Assembly: GCA_002839675.1 (NCBI GenBank)
Contig: PGYM01000001.1
Location: 920,683 to 984,682, forward strand
Source: Methanomicrobiales archaeon HGW-Methanomicrobiales-1
GTDB lineage: Archaea > Halobacteriota > Methanomicrobia > Methanomicrobiales > Methanospirillaceae
Length of the DNA: 64,000 bases
Direction: 5' to 3'
Under the pieces are notes generated by a model. It made no database searches and was not told the DNA's origin. It saw only the letters and a program-made list of their open reading frames with translations. The translations under genes were made by a program, and so were the position numbers. The first letter of the stretch is position 1. Every line of letters starts with the position of its first letter. Of the stretch, positions 17,008-25,474 are shown piece after piece.

Positions 17008-20007
17008 GTGACTGGCAAATACCGCATTATCTATGTTGATGATGAAGAGACCCTTCTCGAGATTGGCAAGCTGTTCTTAGAGCGATCCGGGGAGTTTTCC
17101 GTAACAACCGCCCTGAACGCACAAGACGCGATCCGGTTGCTTGAAACGGAGAGATTTGATACCATCGTCTCCGATTACCAGATGCCCGGCATGGACGGCA
17201 TCGAGTTCCTTATCGAAGTGCGGAAACGCTTTGGAACCATCCCGTTCATTCTTTTTACCGGCCGGGGCAGGGAAGAGATAGTCATCCAGGCAATTAACCG
17301 CGGGGCGGATTTCTATCTCCAGAAAGGCGGCGAACCCAAGAGCCAGTTTGCAGAACTCGGGCATAAGATCAAGGCTGCAGTGATACGCCATACCTCAGAA
17401 AAAGCCTTACAGAAAAGCGAAGAAAAATACCGCCGCATTGTCGAAACCTCCCACGAAGGCATCTGGGGAATGGATGAGCATTTTGTCACTACGTATGTCA
17501 ATACCCGCTTGGCAGAGATGCTCGGGTATTCGATTGACGAGATGCTCGGAAAATTAATCCAGTCCTTCATAGCCGATGAAGACCTTGCCGACCACCAGGA
17601 AAAGATAGAACAACGCAAGCGGGGTGAATCGGGCATGTACGAACGGAGGTTCAAGGCAAAGGACGGGACGATCCGGACGTTCAATGTATCGGCAACGTCG
17701 CTTACCGATGAGGATGGTTCATTTAAGGGCTCCTTTGCAATGCTGACCGATATCACCCTGCGGAAACGGGCAAAAGAGGAACTCTTACAGAAAAATGAGG
17801 AACTCTATGCAGCCAATGAAAAACTGGCTGCTGCCGATGAGGAACTCACGGCGCAGCTGGATGCCCTTGCCGAGAGCGAGGGCCGGGTCAAGCAGAAACT
17901 CGACAGTCTCCTTGCCCCAAAAGGCGATATCGGGACCCTGGATCTCGTGGACATTCTGGATAAGCAGGCACTCCAGCGGCTCATGGATAATCTCACCCGG
18001 CTGACCGGTATGGTGACTGCGATACTCGATACGAACGGCAGGGTGCTGGTCGCAACGGGCTGGCAGCCGATCTGTACCCGGTTCTATCGCGTCAACAAAG
18101 AGACGGCACGGTTCTGCACAGAAAGCGATCTTCACCTGGCAAACAACATAAAACGGGGTGAATATGTTGCGTATAAATGCAAAAATAATCTCTGGGATGT
18201 GGTTACCCCCCTGTATATCGGTAACCGGCATATGGGCAACATCTTCACCGGCCAGTTTTTCTATGATGATGATATCATCGACGAATCGGTTTTTATTGCC
18301 CAGGCCGAAAAATATGGTTTTGACCGGGAAGAATACACAACAGCGTTCCGGAAAGTCCCCCGGTTCAGCCGGGAGAGGGTAACTACCCTGATGGATTACC
18401 TGATCCAACTGACCGATTTCATCTCCCGGCTCAGTTACAGCAATCTCACGCTTGCCCGGACCATTACCGAGCGCGATATATTCTTTTCATCATTGCAGAA
18501 AAGCGAAGAGCGGTTACGTCTCACGCTGGATGCAACCGATGACGGCATCTGGGACTGGAATGTCCTTTCCGGCACGGCATATTTCAGTTCCCGCTGGCTT
18601 ACCATAATCGGGTACGAACCCGGAGAATTGCCCGGCACTTTTGCTACCTGGAAATCCTTAATCCACCCGGAAGATATCGGGATCGTTGAAGAGAAGATCC
18701 GGTCCCATATCGAACATAATGACGAGAGATTTTCCTTAGAATTCCGGATGCGGACAAAGCAGGGGGACTCGAAATGGATTCTTGGCCGGGGAAAAGTTGT
18801 TGAGCGGAATGAGAAGGGAAATCCGGTACGGGTGGTGGGGACGCACACTGACATCTCCGCTCGCAAGCGGGCCGATGAAGTACTGCGGGAGAGCGAGAAG
18901 CGCCTGCGTCTTGCCCTTTCGCTCGCCCATATGGGTTACTGGCGGTACGATGTCAACTCCGGGGCTTTACATTCTTACGAAGATCATGGGATGCTTTTTG
19001 GGATATCAACGGACGGGCACCGCTGGACGCTCGCAGAAGTCCAGTCACTGGTCCATGCCGAAGACCGGGCTGACGCAGAAATGGCCCTGCACAAAACCGT
19101 GAGTGAGGGCATACCGTTCGACCGCACCTATCGAACCGTCCTGCCCGGCGGGGATATCCGCTGGCTCCATTCCATCGGCAACCTGTCCCGGGACTCCTCC
19201 GGAAAACCGGAGCATGTTTTTGGCGTAACGCAGGACATCACCGAGTTCAAAAATGCAGAACTGCAACTCGAGCGTTACAATGTTGACCTTGAGAGGGGGA
19301 TTGTAAAACGGACCGCTTCTCTGAATACAACCACGGACCTGCTCTATAACGAAGTGCACCAGCATGAGGTTGCAGAAAAGAGACTCCGTAAATCCCTGGA
19401 AGAAAAAAATATCCTCTTAACAGAGATCCACAACCGGGTCAACAGCAATCTCCAGGTGATTGCAAGCCTGTTGAATCTCCAGTCGCGGTATGTCACCGAC
19501 GAAAAAACCCTCCATGCGATCAAAGACAGCCAGAGCCGGGTCAAAGCCATAGCGCTGATCTATGAAAAACTCTACCGGTCGTCGGATATTTCGCATATCG
19601 ATTTCGCCGATTATATCCGGTTCCTGGGAAACGGCCTGTTAGATGTCATGGGTGCCTCGGCAAAAGGAATTTTGTTCAAACCCGAGATCCAGGATATTTT
19701 CGTTGACATCGACTCAGCAATTAACCTGGGACTCATGGCCAATGAACTCATATCCAATTCGCTCAAACATGCATTTCCCGATGACAGGATCGGAGAGATC
19801 TCCATTTCGGGAAAGAGAGAGGGAAGTACCATCACCCTGGAGTACCGGGACAATGGCGTTGGTATTGCAGAAGACTTAGACTGGCGCAATGCCGAATCGC
19901 TGGGGCTCCGGCTCGTCTGCCTGCTGGTGGAGCAGATGGATGGCACTATTGAACTGGACCGGACTGCCGGTACAGCGTTTACGATTGTGGTGAAAGAAAA
20001 GGAATGA
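17008..20007 (+). CDS. Sensor histidine kinase: REC-PAS-PocR-PAS-PAS-HisKA_2-HATPase
   Basis: A 999-residue soluble protein from a GTG start. Residues 1-120 form a receiver domain with phosphoacceptor Asp56 (IVSDYQMPG). A PAS domain spans about 140-255, then a coiled coil. A PocR ligand-binding domain lies near 310-470 (PICTRFYRVN...RFCTESD, YKCKNNLWDVVTPL, FTGQFFYDDD). Two PAS domains follow near 500-625 and 630-755, then a HisKA_2 dimerisation domain with phosphorylatable His808 (EIHNRVNSNLQV), and an HATPase_c domain (MANELISNSLKHAF, YRDNGVGI). PocR domains often bind small hydrocarbons or corrinoid-linked ligands. No membrane segment or adjacent regulator is present, so the N-terminal receiver may receive phosphate from another kinase. 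Confidence 0.93.
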   Translation: MTGKYRIIYVDDEETLLEIGKLFLERSGEFSVTTALNAQDAIRLLETERFDTIVSDYQMPGMDGIEFLIEVRKRFGTIPFILFTGRGREEIVIQAINRGADFYLQKGGEPKSQFAELGHKIKAAVIRHTSEKALQKSEEKYRRIVETSHEGIWGMDEHFVTTYVNTRLAEMLGYSIDEMLGKLIQSFIADEDLADHQEKIEQRKRGESGMYERRFKAKDGTIRTFNVSATSLTDEDGSFKGSFAMLTDITLRKRAKEELLQKNEELYAANEKLAAADEELTAQLDALAESEGRVKQKLDSLLAPKGDIGTLDLVDILDKQALQRLMDNLTRLTGMVTAILDTNGRVLVATGWQPICTRFYRVNKETARFCTESDLHLANNIKRGEYVAYKCKNNLWDVVTPLYIGNRHMGNIFTGQFFYDDDIIDESVFIAQAEKYGFDREEYTTAFRKVPRFSRERVTTLMDYLIQLTDFISRLSYSNLTLARTITERDIFFSSLQKSEERLRLTLDATDDGIWDWNVLSGTAYFSSRWLTIIGYEPGELPGTFATWKSLIHPEDIGIVEEKIRSHIEHNDERFSLEFRMRTKQGDSKWILGRGKVVERNEKGNPVRVVGTHTDISARKRADEVLRESEKRLRLALSLAHMGYWRYDVNSGALHSYEDHGMLFGISTDGHRWTLAEVQSLVHAEDRADAEMALHKTVSEGIPFDRTYRTVLPGGDIRWLHSIGNLSRDSSGKPEHVFGVTQDITEFKNAELQLERYNVDLERGIVKRTASLNTTTDLLYNEVHQHEVAEKRLRKSLEEKNILLTEIHNRVNSNLQVIASLLNLQSRYVTDEKTLHAIKDSQSRVKAIALIYEKLYRSSDISHIDFADYIRFLGNGLLDVMGASAKGILFKPEIQDIFVDIDSAINLGLMANELISNSLKHAFPDDRIGEISISGKREGSTITLEYRDNGVGIAEDLDWRNAESLGLRLVCLLVEQMDGTIELDRTAGTAFTIVVKEKE

Positions 20008-20264
20008 GCGGGGTGGGATTGTCCCTTTACTCCCCGGAGGCCGGGATTTTTGGGTGAGGGTGGCACGATGATTTTTGCCGGACCCTGCTCTCATTCATCC
20101 GATTGCCCGGTCAACTCAGTACGGCGATTCTGGAAAAATCCCGTAACAAAAGAATTATCGCCCCCTATGTTACCCAGGTCTCCTGAAATTCCCGCAAAAA
20201 ATCCGGAAATTTTTTTTGTCGGTAAACTGCCTGTTTTATCAGGAATCTGCTACTATCTTTCTTC

Positions 20265-20714
20265 ATGAAGATCGCAATTGTTATTCTTCTGGTTATTCTC
20301 GCAGCATTTGCCTGCGGATGCACCTCAACCGCACCGACCGCAGCGACCGCAGTACCAAACACTGCCACACCGGCAGCAGCAGCAACCCCTGACCTCGTCG
20401 GTACCTGGACCGGGCAGATGCAGGGATATGAAGAGAGGATCGGGTATACCGATTATAACAAAATGCCCATAACCTTTGTCGTAACCGAACAGCACGGGCG
20501 TCTCTTCTCCGGCCACGTAACATTCGGCGTCAACAGCACCGACACCCTCCCGATGGCTGGCGTTATCAGCCGCGATGGTAAGACCTTTGCCATGGTTGAG
20601 AATGCCAACGGGTACACGACCGGAGAATTAACCGGAACCGATACTATGGAAATGACTCACATCGACGATGCCGATCCCTACAGTGCGGCACTCGATACGC
20701 TCAAGAGAGCATAA
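20265..20714 (+). CDS. Predicted lipoprotein, beta-rich
   Basis: A 149-residue protein with signal peptide and lipobox FACGC, then a Thr/Ala/Pro-rich linker (about residues 20-42) and a compact beta-rich domain with WTGQMQG, TFVVTEQHGRLFSGHV and GVISRDGKTFAMVEN. Small extracellular lipoproteins of this layout are common in Methanomicrobiales; no specific function is known to me. A hairpin terminator follows at once, so the gene is a single transcription unit. Confidence 0.8.
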   Translation: MKIAIVILLVILAAFACGCTSTAPTAATAVPNTATPAAAATPDLVGTWTGQMQGYEERIGYTDYNKMPITFVVTEQHGRLFSGHVTFGVNSTDTLPMAGVISRDGKTFAMVENANGYTTGELTGTDTMEMTHIDDADPYSAALDTLKRA

Positions 20715-20720
20715 GTCCGG

Positions 20721-20750
20721 TACGGCAATAAGCCGTATCTTTTTTTTTTT
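20721..20750 (+). terminator. Hairpin plus T-run terminator
   Basis: TACGGC, a five-base loop AATAA, then GCCGTA, followed by T-C and eleven T residues. It begins seven bases after the stop of the lipoprotein gene. The perfect six-base stem and long T-run make a terminator very likely. Confidence 0.75.
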
Positions 20751-21031
20751 AGTATTCCGGATTTTTTAGATCCTGATTTTATTGATCTAACCTTTCGGTT
20801 AGCTCATTGATGCGGCACCATCCACCTAATTCCGCAAAAATTTCCCTGCAAAATCGTTTTCCTTACCCCCCCGCGCCGCGTTTTGCCTCCCCAAACATTT
20901 TGTCAGACAATCCGCACAAATCCAATCGCAATCCGCGCCCGGATTCCGCTAAAACTCCGAAATAACTGCGAAAAATTTCGCAGCAACCAATAACCTATTT
21001 AAGAATAATTTCTCAACAGGAGAATATACAC
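20751..21031. other. Intergenic region with promoter and operator-like palindrome
   Basis: No gene is seen. The stretch is the left border of the accessory region. A TATA-like CTATTTAAGA lies at about 20995-21004, roughly 30 bases before the ATG at 21032, and CAGGAG lies about 10 bases before that ATG. The palindrome listed separately is just upstream of the TATA element. Confidence 0.5.
20966..20983 (+). promoter_or_regulatory. Perfect palindrome upstream of the replicon-side gene
   Basis: CTGCGAAA, two bases, TTTCGCAG: eight-base arms with no mismatch. It lies 12 bases upstream of a TATA-like element and 48 bases before the start codon at 21032, the place expected for an activator or operator site in archaea. 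A replication-initiation role is an alternative, since a primase gene follows within 1 kb. Confidence 0.5.
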
Positions 21032-21334
21032 ATGACAAACCGGTTCTGCAAACGGGTAGCACGCAAGATGCAAAAGATGGGAGTTGCTGCAAAAGTTGCG
21101 GCTTTCTTCTCCCGGTTCTTTTACCTCTCCATGCTCTCGGTCAGCGGAATCATGATCACGTGTATGAACCGCCGGAAGGGAGTGAAGAGCCTGGGAGAAG
21201 AAATGTCCCGCACACTCCTGCATATGCTTGCCGGTCTCATCGCAGTGCCCCATCGAAATTCCGGCGCGGGAATCATCGCGGGACCCGCAGCCGAAGCCAT
21301 CCTGCCCGCCTCTTTTTGTATACATAGGAATTGA
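21032..21334 (+). CDS. Hypothetical basic protein
   Basis: A 100-residue frame with a good ribosome binding site (CAGGAG) and an upstream promoter. The N-terminal half is basic and helical (FCKRVARKMQKMGVAAKVAAFFSRFF), followed by a hydrophobic stretch, then a charged segment and a low-complexity Gly/Ala region. No family was recognised. The final third may not be authentic, because a partial copy of an N-terminal stretch reappears at 21408-21435, suggesting rearrangement here. Confidence 0.45.
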   Translation: MTNRFCKRVARKMQKMGVAAKVAAFFSRFFYLSMLSVSGIMITCMNRRKGVKSLGEEMSRTLLHMLAGLIAVPHRNSGAGIIAGPAAEAILPASFCIHRN

Positions 21335-21531
21335 CCGCCGGTTCCGGTCGCTGAATCCCTGACACATCCGTACGGTATAGCCTGCCGTCCGCAGGGAAAC
21401 AGGAAATGGAGTTGCTGCAAAGAGCGGCGGCTTTTACCGGAACCGGCGCTGGAGGTGATTGACCCGGGAGCAAAAGTCTCCCGGAATTTGGAAAAAACCG
21501 GGGAGAAGAAAAAAATTCAGCAGTGATTGTA

Positions 21532-21699
21532 ATGGCAACGAAGAACAGACCAGCAGAAAAAGACACGAGAATTTTAAAAGAGGGAAGCACCGGCAGTGCC
21601 GGACGTTCCCGCACCAGGAACAGGACCAATCCGGCAGCATCGCCCAGAGACGGCGCCGGACGGGAGAACAACGAACGGGCCCGGGGGCGGTACCGGTGA
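21532..21699 (+). CDS. Small Arg-rich hypothetical protein
   Basis: A 55-residue frame from ATG 21532, rich in Arg, Lys, Asn and Gly with no hydrophobic core. Its TGA (21697-21699) overlaps the GTG start of the next frame as GTGA, the coupling style used throughout the window. This is the main evidence that it is real. It could be a small nucleic-acid-binding protein of the mobile element. Confidence 0.4.
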   Translation: MATKNRPAEKDTRILKEGSTGSAGRSRTRNRTNPAASPRDGAGRENNERARGRYR

Positions 21700-22007
21700 C
21701 AAGGGCACAGCGAAACGATCCCATTGTCCCGCTCTTCCTCATCGCAACGGCCGTTGCCGACGGGGTCCGGAAGCGTGGCGGGAAACTCTACCGGATCTCG
21801 GTGGTGCGGACCCACTCGCATGCGTACCGCATCAAGTACAAGTGCCGGATGAAAGGGGAACCCGAACCCCTGTTCGTGTCGGAATGGCGGGAGATGCCCG
21901 GCGAGCAGTGGACATTTACCACGTTAGCGGCGCAGGATACGGCAGGATCTCAAAACCCGCCCGCGATGCCGGGCTGCGGGGTGAGCGGCGATGGCCGGAC
22001 CGGCTGA
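21696..22007 (+). CDS. Hypothetical protein upstream of the primase
   Basis: A 103-residue protein from GTG 21696, overlapping the previous stop and the start of the primase gene (ATG 21991). The central part is convincing protein (PIVPLFLIATAVADGVRKRGG, YRISVVRTHSHAYRIKYKCRM, EWREMPGEQWTF) with alternating beta-strand character. No family was recognised. Overlap at both ends places it in the replication operon of the element. Confidence 0.6.
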   Translation: MTRAQRNDPIVPLFLIATAVADGVRKRGGKLYRISVVRTHSHAYRIKYKCRMKGEPEPLFVSEWREMPGEQWTFTTLAAQDTAGSQNPPAMPGCGVSGDGRTG

Positions 22008-24504
22008 CTATTCCGGGAATGTGGCATCGGTGATCGAACTCCTCGCGGGACCGGGGCAGGTTGTCGAGATCCGGGCACTGGCGGAGAACGCAACGCACAG
22101 CGGGTACTTCACCGACTATGCCGCCCTCGCACAGTTTGCCGGGGCGCTTGACGCGGACCCGGCCGTGCACGGGATTTACGTGACCTTAAACCGGGTGAAC
22201 CCGTCGCTGCTCTCCCGGCGGGCAAACCGGATCAAGATGCGCTTGACCCGGACGGATTCAACCACAGCGGATGCCGAGATTATCCGGCGCCGGTGGTTCC
22301 CGGTTGACATCGACCCGGTCCGGCCGAGCGGGGTCTCGTCCACCGATGCCGAACACGAGGCTGCACTCGCTATGGCCGGGCGGGTTGCCGACTGGCTCGG
22401 TGCGTTGGGATTTCCCGAACCGGTCCGGGCCGATTCCGGCAACGGCGCTCACCTGATGTACCGGATCGATCTCCCCAATGACCCGGCATCGCTTGCGCTG
22501 GTGAAGCGGGGACTTGCGGTGCTCGACGCAATCTTTTCGGACGGTACGGCGACCGTGGATGCAGCGAACTCAAACGCCGGCCGGATCTGGAAACTCTATG
22601 GCACGGTGGCCCGGAAGGGGGACAACACTAAAGAACGCCCGCACCGGAGGAGCCGCATCCTCTCGGTGCCGGACCGGCTCGATACGGTGAGCGGGGCACT
22701 GCTGGAAAAACTGGGAAGCGCTCTGCCCTCTGGAGAGGAGCAGGCCCGGCCGGTGTCGGGCACAAGCATCGAACTGGGCCGATGGCTTGCCGGCCACGGG
22801 ATAAAAGTCCGGTCGGAAAAACCGTTTTGCGGCGGAACCCTGTACACGCTCGCCCAATGCCCGTTCTCCTCTGCCCATAAAGACGGGGCCTACGCGATAC
22901 AGTTTGCAAACGGCGCTATCCATGCCGGCTGTCACCACGCCACCTGCGGCAGCGGGAAACAGCGGTGGCAGGAACTCCGGGAGCAGTGCGAAACGAAAGA
23001 GGAGCGGCAGAAGCACCGGGAAGAGCGGTTGCTGGCCGGCAAACGGGACCGGGTAAGGGCAAAGGCCGGGGATGGCGGCACCGTCCCGCTCGCACCCGAG
23101 TATCCAAGGGAGTTCGCCCTGACGGATGCCGGTAATGCCGAGCGGCTTATCGCGTTGCACGGCGATTCGGTCCGGTACTGTGCAAGTTTTGGCGCCTGGT
23201 ACCTCTGGAACGGTAAATGCTGGGAGCGCGACGCCGCCGGCCGGATGCTCATCATCGCAACCACCGTTGCCCGCTCAATCCATTGCGAAGCCGCTGAGGC
23301 CCCGACTGCCGACCGGTCCCGGGCACTCTCGCGATGGGCGATCCTTTCTGAAAGCCTCCACGCGAGAAAGGCGATGATCGATTCCGCTGCGCCACACTGC
23401 CCGGTGCTGCCGGGGGAGTTCGATGCCCGGCCGGATCTCTTCAACTGCCGGAACGGGACGCTGGAACTTTCGACCATGAGCTTCCGCGAGCACCGGCGCG
23501 AGGACATGCTCACCCGGATGGCAGCCGTTGACTATGACTGCACGGCCGCGTGCCCCCGGTGGCTCGAACACCTGGACCTGATCTTCGGGAGCGATGCGGA
23601 TTATCTTGCAGGGTTCCAGTCCATGTGCGGGTACACGCTGCTTGGCACCAATCCCCAGCAGATCATGTTCATCCTGTATGGCCGGGGCCGGAACGGCAAG
23701 TCCAAGACGATCGAGGTGCTGGCCCGGATCTTTGCTGACTATGCGGTCAACATCGCGTCCGACTCGCTCATGGCCAAACGGTTCGAGACCACCCGGTCGG
23801 ATCTTGCCCGGCTGGCGGGGGCTCGCTTTGCAACGGCGGCCGAAGGTGCGGAAGGCGCGAGGATGGACGAATCGATCATCAAGCAGATCACCGGCGAGTA
23901 CGCGATCACGGTCCGGAAACTCTATGAAAACGAGTTCGAGTTTACGCCCGTTGCCAAGATTTGGATGACGACCAACCACGAGCCCGTCATCCCCGGGACC
24001 GATGACGGCATCTGGCGCCGGCTCTGGATGGTGCCGTTCTCGGTCCAGATCCCGGAGGAGAAGTGCGATCCCGATATTGCGGCAAAACTGCTGGCGGAGT
24101 CGGCCGGGATCCTGAACTGGTGCCTGGCGGGGCTGGAACGGTATTATGCGAATGGGCACCGGCTGGTGCAGCCCCGGAAGGTTTCGCAGGCTACGGTGAA
24201 TCTCCGGACGGTGAGCGATACGGTGGGGTTGTTTTTGGGGACGGAGTGTACGTTTGAAGCGGGGGCCTCGTTGTCGCGGTCCGCGTTCCGGGAGATGTTC
24301 GAGAAGTGGTGTGCGGAGGAAGGAGTACGGCGGGTGCCTTCGGGAAAGAGAGTCGCGGATGCTTTACGGGAACGCAACGTCAGAGATGGCGGGAAGAGTC
24401 ATGGAGAGCGGTTCTGGTCCGGCATCCGTTGGAAAAATGGGGATGAGTTGACTGAACTGGAGAAAGCAGGAGGGTTTCAGGATGTACTGTCCGGTGTATT
24501 GTAA
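21991..24504 (+). CDS. Primase-polymerase / SF3 helicase replication protein (D5/P4 type)
   Basis: An 837-residue replication protein of the kind carried by archaeal plasmids and viruses. The N-terminal third fits an archaeo-eukaryotic PrimPol: FPVDIDP near residue 104 with the two catalytic aspartates, and SGNGAHLMYRIDL as the following conserved block. A zinc-like segment (CPFSSAHKDG, HAGCHHATC) lies near 290-320. A D5 N-terminal domain leads to the SF3 helicase with Walker A GRGRNGKSK near 565, a Walker B-like AAEGAE, and sensor KIWMTTNHEP. It would synthesise primers and unwind DNA at the element's origin. GC-rich codons match the host, so the element may be long resident. Confidence 0.9.
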   Translation: MAGPADYSGNVASVIELLAGPGQVVEIRALAENATHSGYFTDYAALAQFAGALDADPAVHGIYVTLNRVNPSLLSRRANRIKMRLTRTDSTTADAEIIRRRWFPVDIDPVRPSGVSSTDAEHEAALAMAGRVADWLGALGFPEPVRADSGNGAHLMYRIDLPNDPASLALVKRGLAVLDAIFSDGTATVDAANSNAGRIWKLYGTVARKGDNTKERPHRRSRILSVPDRLDTVSGALLEKLGSALPSGEEQARPVSGTSIELGRWLAGHGIKVRSEKPFCGGTLYTLAQCPFSSAHKDGAYAIQFANGAIHAGCHHATCGSGKQRWQELREQCETKEERQKHREERLLAGKRDRVRAKAGDGGTVPLAPEYPREFALTDAGNAERLIALHGDSVRYCASFGAWYLWNGKCWERDAAGRMLIIATTVARSIHCEAAEAPTADRSRALSRWAILSESLHARKAMIDSAAPHCPVLPGEFDARPDLFNCRNGTLELSTMSFREHRREDMLTRMAAVDYDCTAACPRWLEHLDLIFGSDADYLAGFQSMCGYTLLGTNPQQIMFILYGRGRNGKSKTIEVLARIFADYAVNIASDSLMAKRFETTRSDLARLAGARFATAAEGAEGARMDESIIKQITGEYAITVRKLYENEFEFTPVAKIWMTTNHEPVIPGTDDGIWRRLWMVPFSVQIPEEKCDPDIAAKLLAESAGILNWCLAGLERYYANGHRLVQPRKVSQATVNLRTVSDTVGLFLGTECTFEAGASLSRSAFREMFEKWCAEEGVRRVPSGKRVADALRERNVRDGGKSHGERFWSGIRWKNGDELTELEKAGGFQDVLSGVL

Positions 24505-24688
24505 CATGCAGTACGGGTTGGGGGCACATGGGGCACTTATACCCCATTTTCCGGAAAGTCTTACGAGAAAATTGTACAGAAAAAAGATCCCGGAAATGGC
24601 ACTCAATGTGCCCCAAGTGCCCCGGGAAGTAATCACTGACAATACAGGAAATACGAGCGCTGAAGCAGGTACAGGAGTGAAGAGATGA
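24482..24688 (+). CDS. Small hypothetical protein coupled to the primase
   Basis: A 68-residue frame beginning inside the 3' end of the primase gene and ending in TGA that overlaps the next ATG (ATGA at 24685-24688). It has no membrane segment. The DNA contains the near-palindromic stretch GGGGCACATGGGGCACTTAT and a later CAATGTGCCCCAAGTGCCCC, which together could pair as a long hairpin, so the stretch may equally be a structural or regulatory element. Evidence for translation is only the double overlap. Confidence 0.4.
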   Translation: MYCPVYCNMQYGLGAHGALIPHFPESLTRKLYRKKIPEMALNVPQVPREVITDNTGNTSAEAGTGVKR

Positions 24689-25203
24689 CACTATTAATCC
24701 GTGCAGTTACGGAAGAAACGCGAAAGGATCTGATCCATGAACAGATAGTTACCCTGGTGAATATTGCCGTCCAGCAACCTCCGGTACCGGAACGTACGGT
24801 CGGGCAGGTCGGGTACTGCGAGCCCTGCTCCATAACCACTGCGTTCCGTCCCGGACAGAGACGGCTTGAAAAGGAGCTGGCACAGGTTAAGGAGATCTGC
24901 CGTACTGCGCTTGAGGATCTTCAGGGTCCCCGGCACATTATGATGACAGAAGCGTTAGGCGAGCAGCAGCTGGCGCTGGCAGAATTCCAGAAGCACGAGG
25001 GGTTGTTGCAGTTCCTGCCGATGGTGATGGCCGGCGTTCCCATCTGGAACCTGGCCTGGGTTGCATGGCGGGAGGATGATGGATCGGTAATTACGGAGAT
25101 GGAGTCCTGGATCAATGAATCGGTTCTTGACCGGGCGGCCTGCATCCGGATGAGGGAGCGGATCGGGCGGGTGGAGGACGTGATATGGAGACTGGGGGAA
25201 TGA
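24685..25203 (+). CDS. Hypothetical protein of the integrated element
   Basis: A 172-residue soluble protein, mostly helical, with a CEPC pair near residue 47 and a charged helical middle (RRLEKELAQVKEICRTALED). It ends in a tryptophan-containing helix (RVEDVIWRLGE). No family was recognised. It is the last gene of the primase operon, coupled by a four-base overlap. A role in element maintenance is plausible only by location. Confidence 0.6.
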   Translation: MTLLIRAVTEETRKDLIHEQIVTLVNIAVQQPPVPERTVGQVGYCEPCSITTAFRPGQRRLEKELAQVKEICRTALEDLQGPRHIMMTEALGEQQLALAEFQKHEGLLQFLPMVMAGVPIWNLAWVAWREDDGSVITEMESWINESVLDRAACIRMRERIGRVEDVIWRLGE

Positions 25204-25441
25204 ATTTTCTCTTTTATCCTACGCACCTGATTGTTCAGACACTGAGTGGGGTATTGAGCTGGACCCGGTTTAAGGAATGTCATCTTCATTGAGGATCGGC
25301 TTGCACGGGGATTTTCTACCGGGATGTGCCGGACCGCCGCCGCCACGCCCGGTACCAGCCGCACGCCGGATAGGAGCGGAAGGGGGCGAACGACCCAACG
25401 GCATTATAGATGGGAAAAAACCAAGAATATAAATTCAGAAC
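25204..25441. other. Junction between replicon segment and AT-rich pair
   Basis: No gene is seen. Base composition changes abruptly from GC-rich to AT-rich at about 25410. A TATA-like ATATAAAT lies at 25427-25434, about 40 bases before the ATG at 25473. The left part carries no clear reading frame and could be the remnant of an integration boundary. Confidence 0.4.
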
Positions 25442-25474
25442 ATTAATCGTGTGAAATGTAAAATTCACATTAAT
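25442..25474 (+). promoter_or_regulatory. Inverted repeat at the start of the nuclease-like gene
   Basis: TGTGAA (25450-25455), eight bases, TTCACA (25464-25469), flanked by ATTAA at 25442 and TTAAT at 25470. The inner arms are perfect. It sits between the TATA-like element and the start codon, overlapping the expected transcription start and ribosome-binding region, so a bound repressor would block expression. Autoregulation of this locus is an inference. Confidence 0.5.

Noticed and set aside
21273-21821. Open frame of 182 codons on the minus strand over the start of the replicon operon
   Set aside because: It is low-complexity and conflicts with the coupled plus-strand genes that have overlapping starts and stops.
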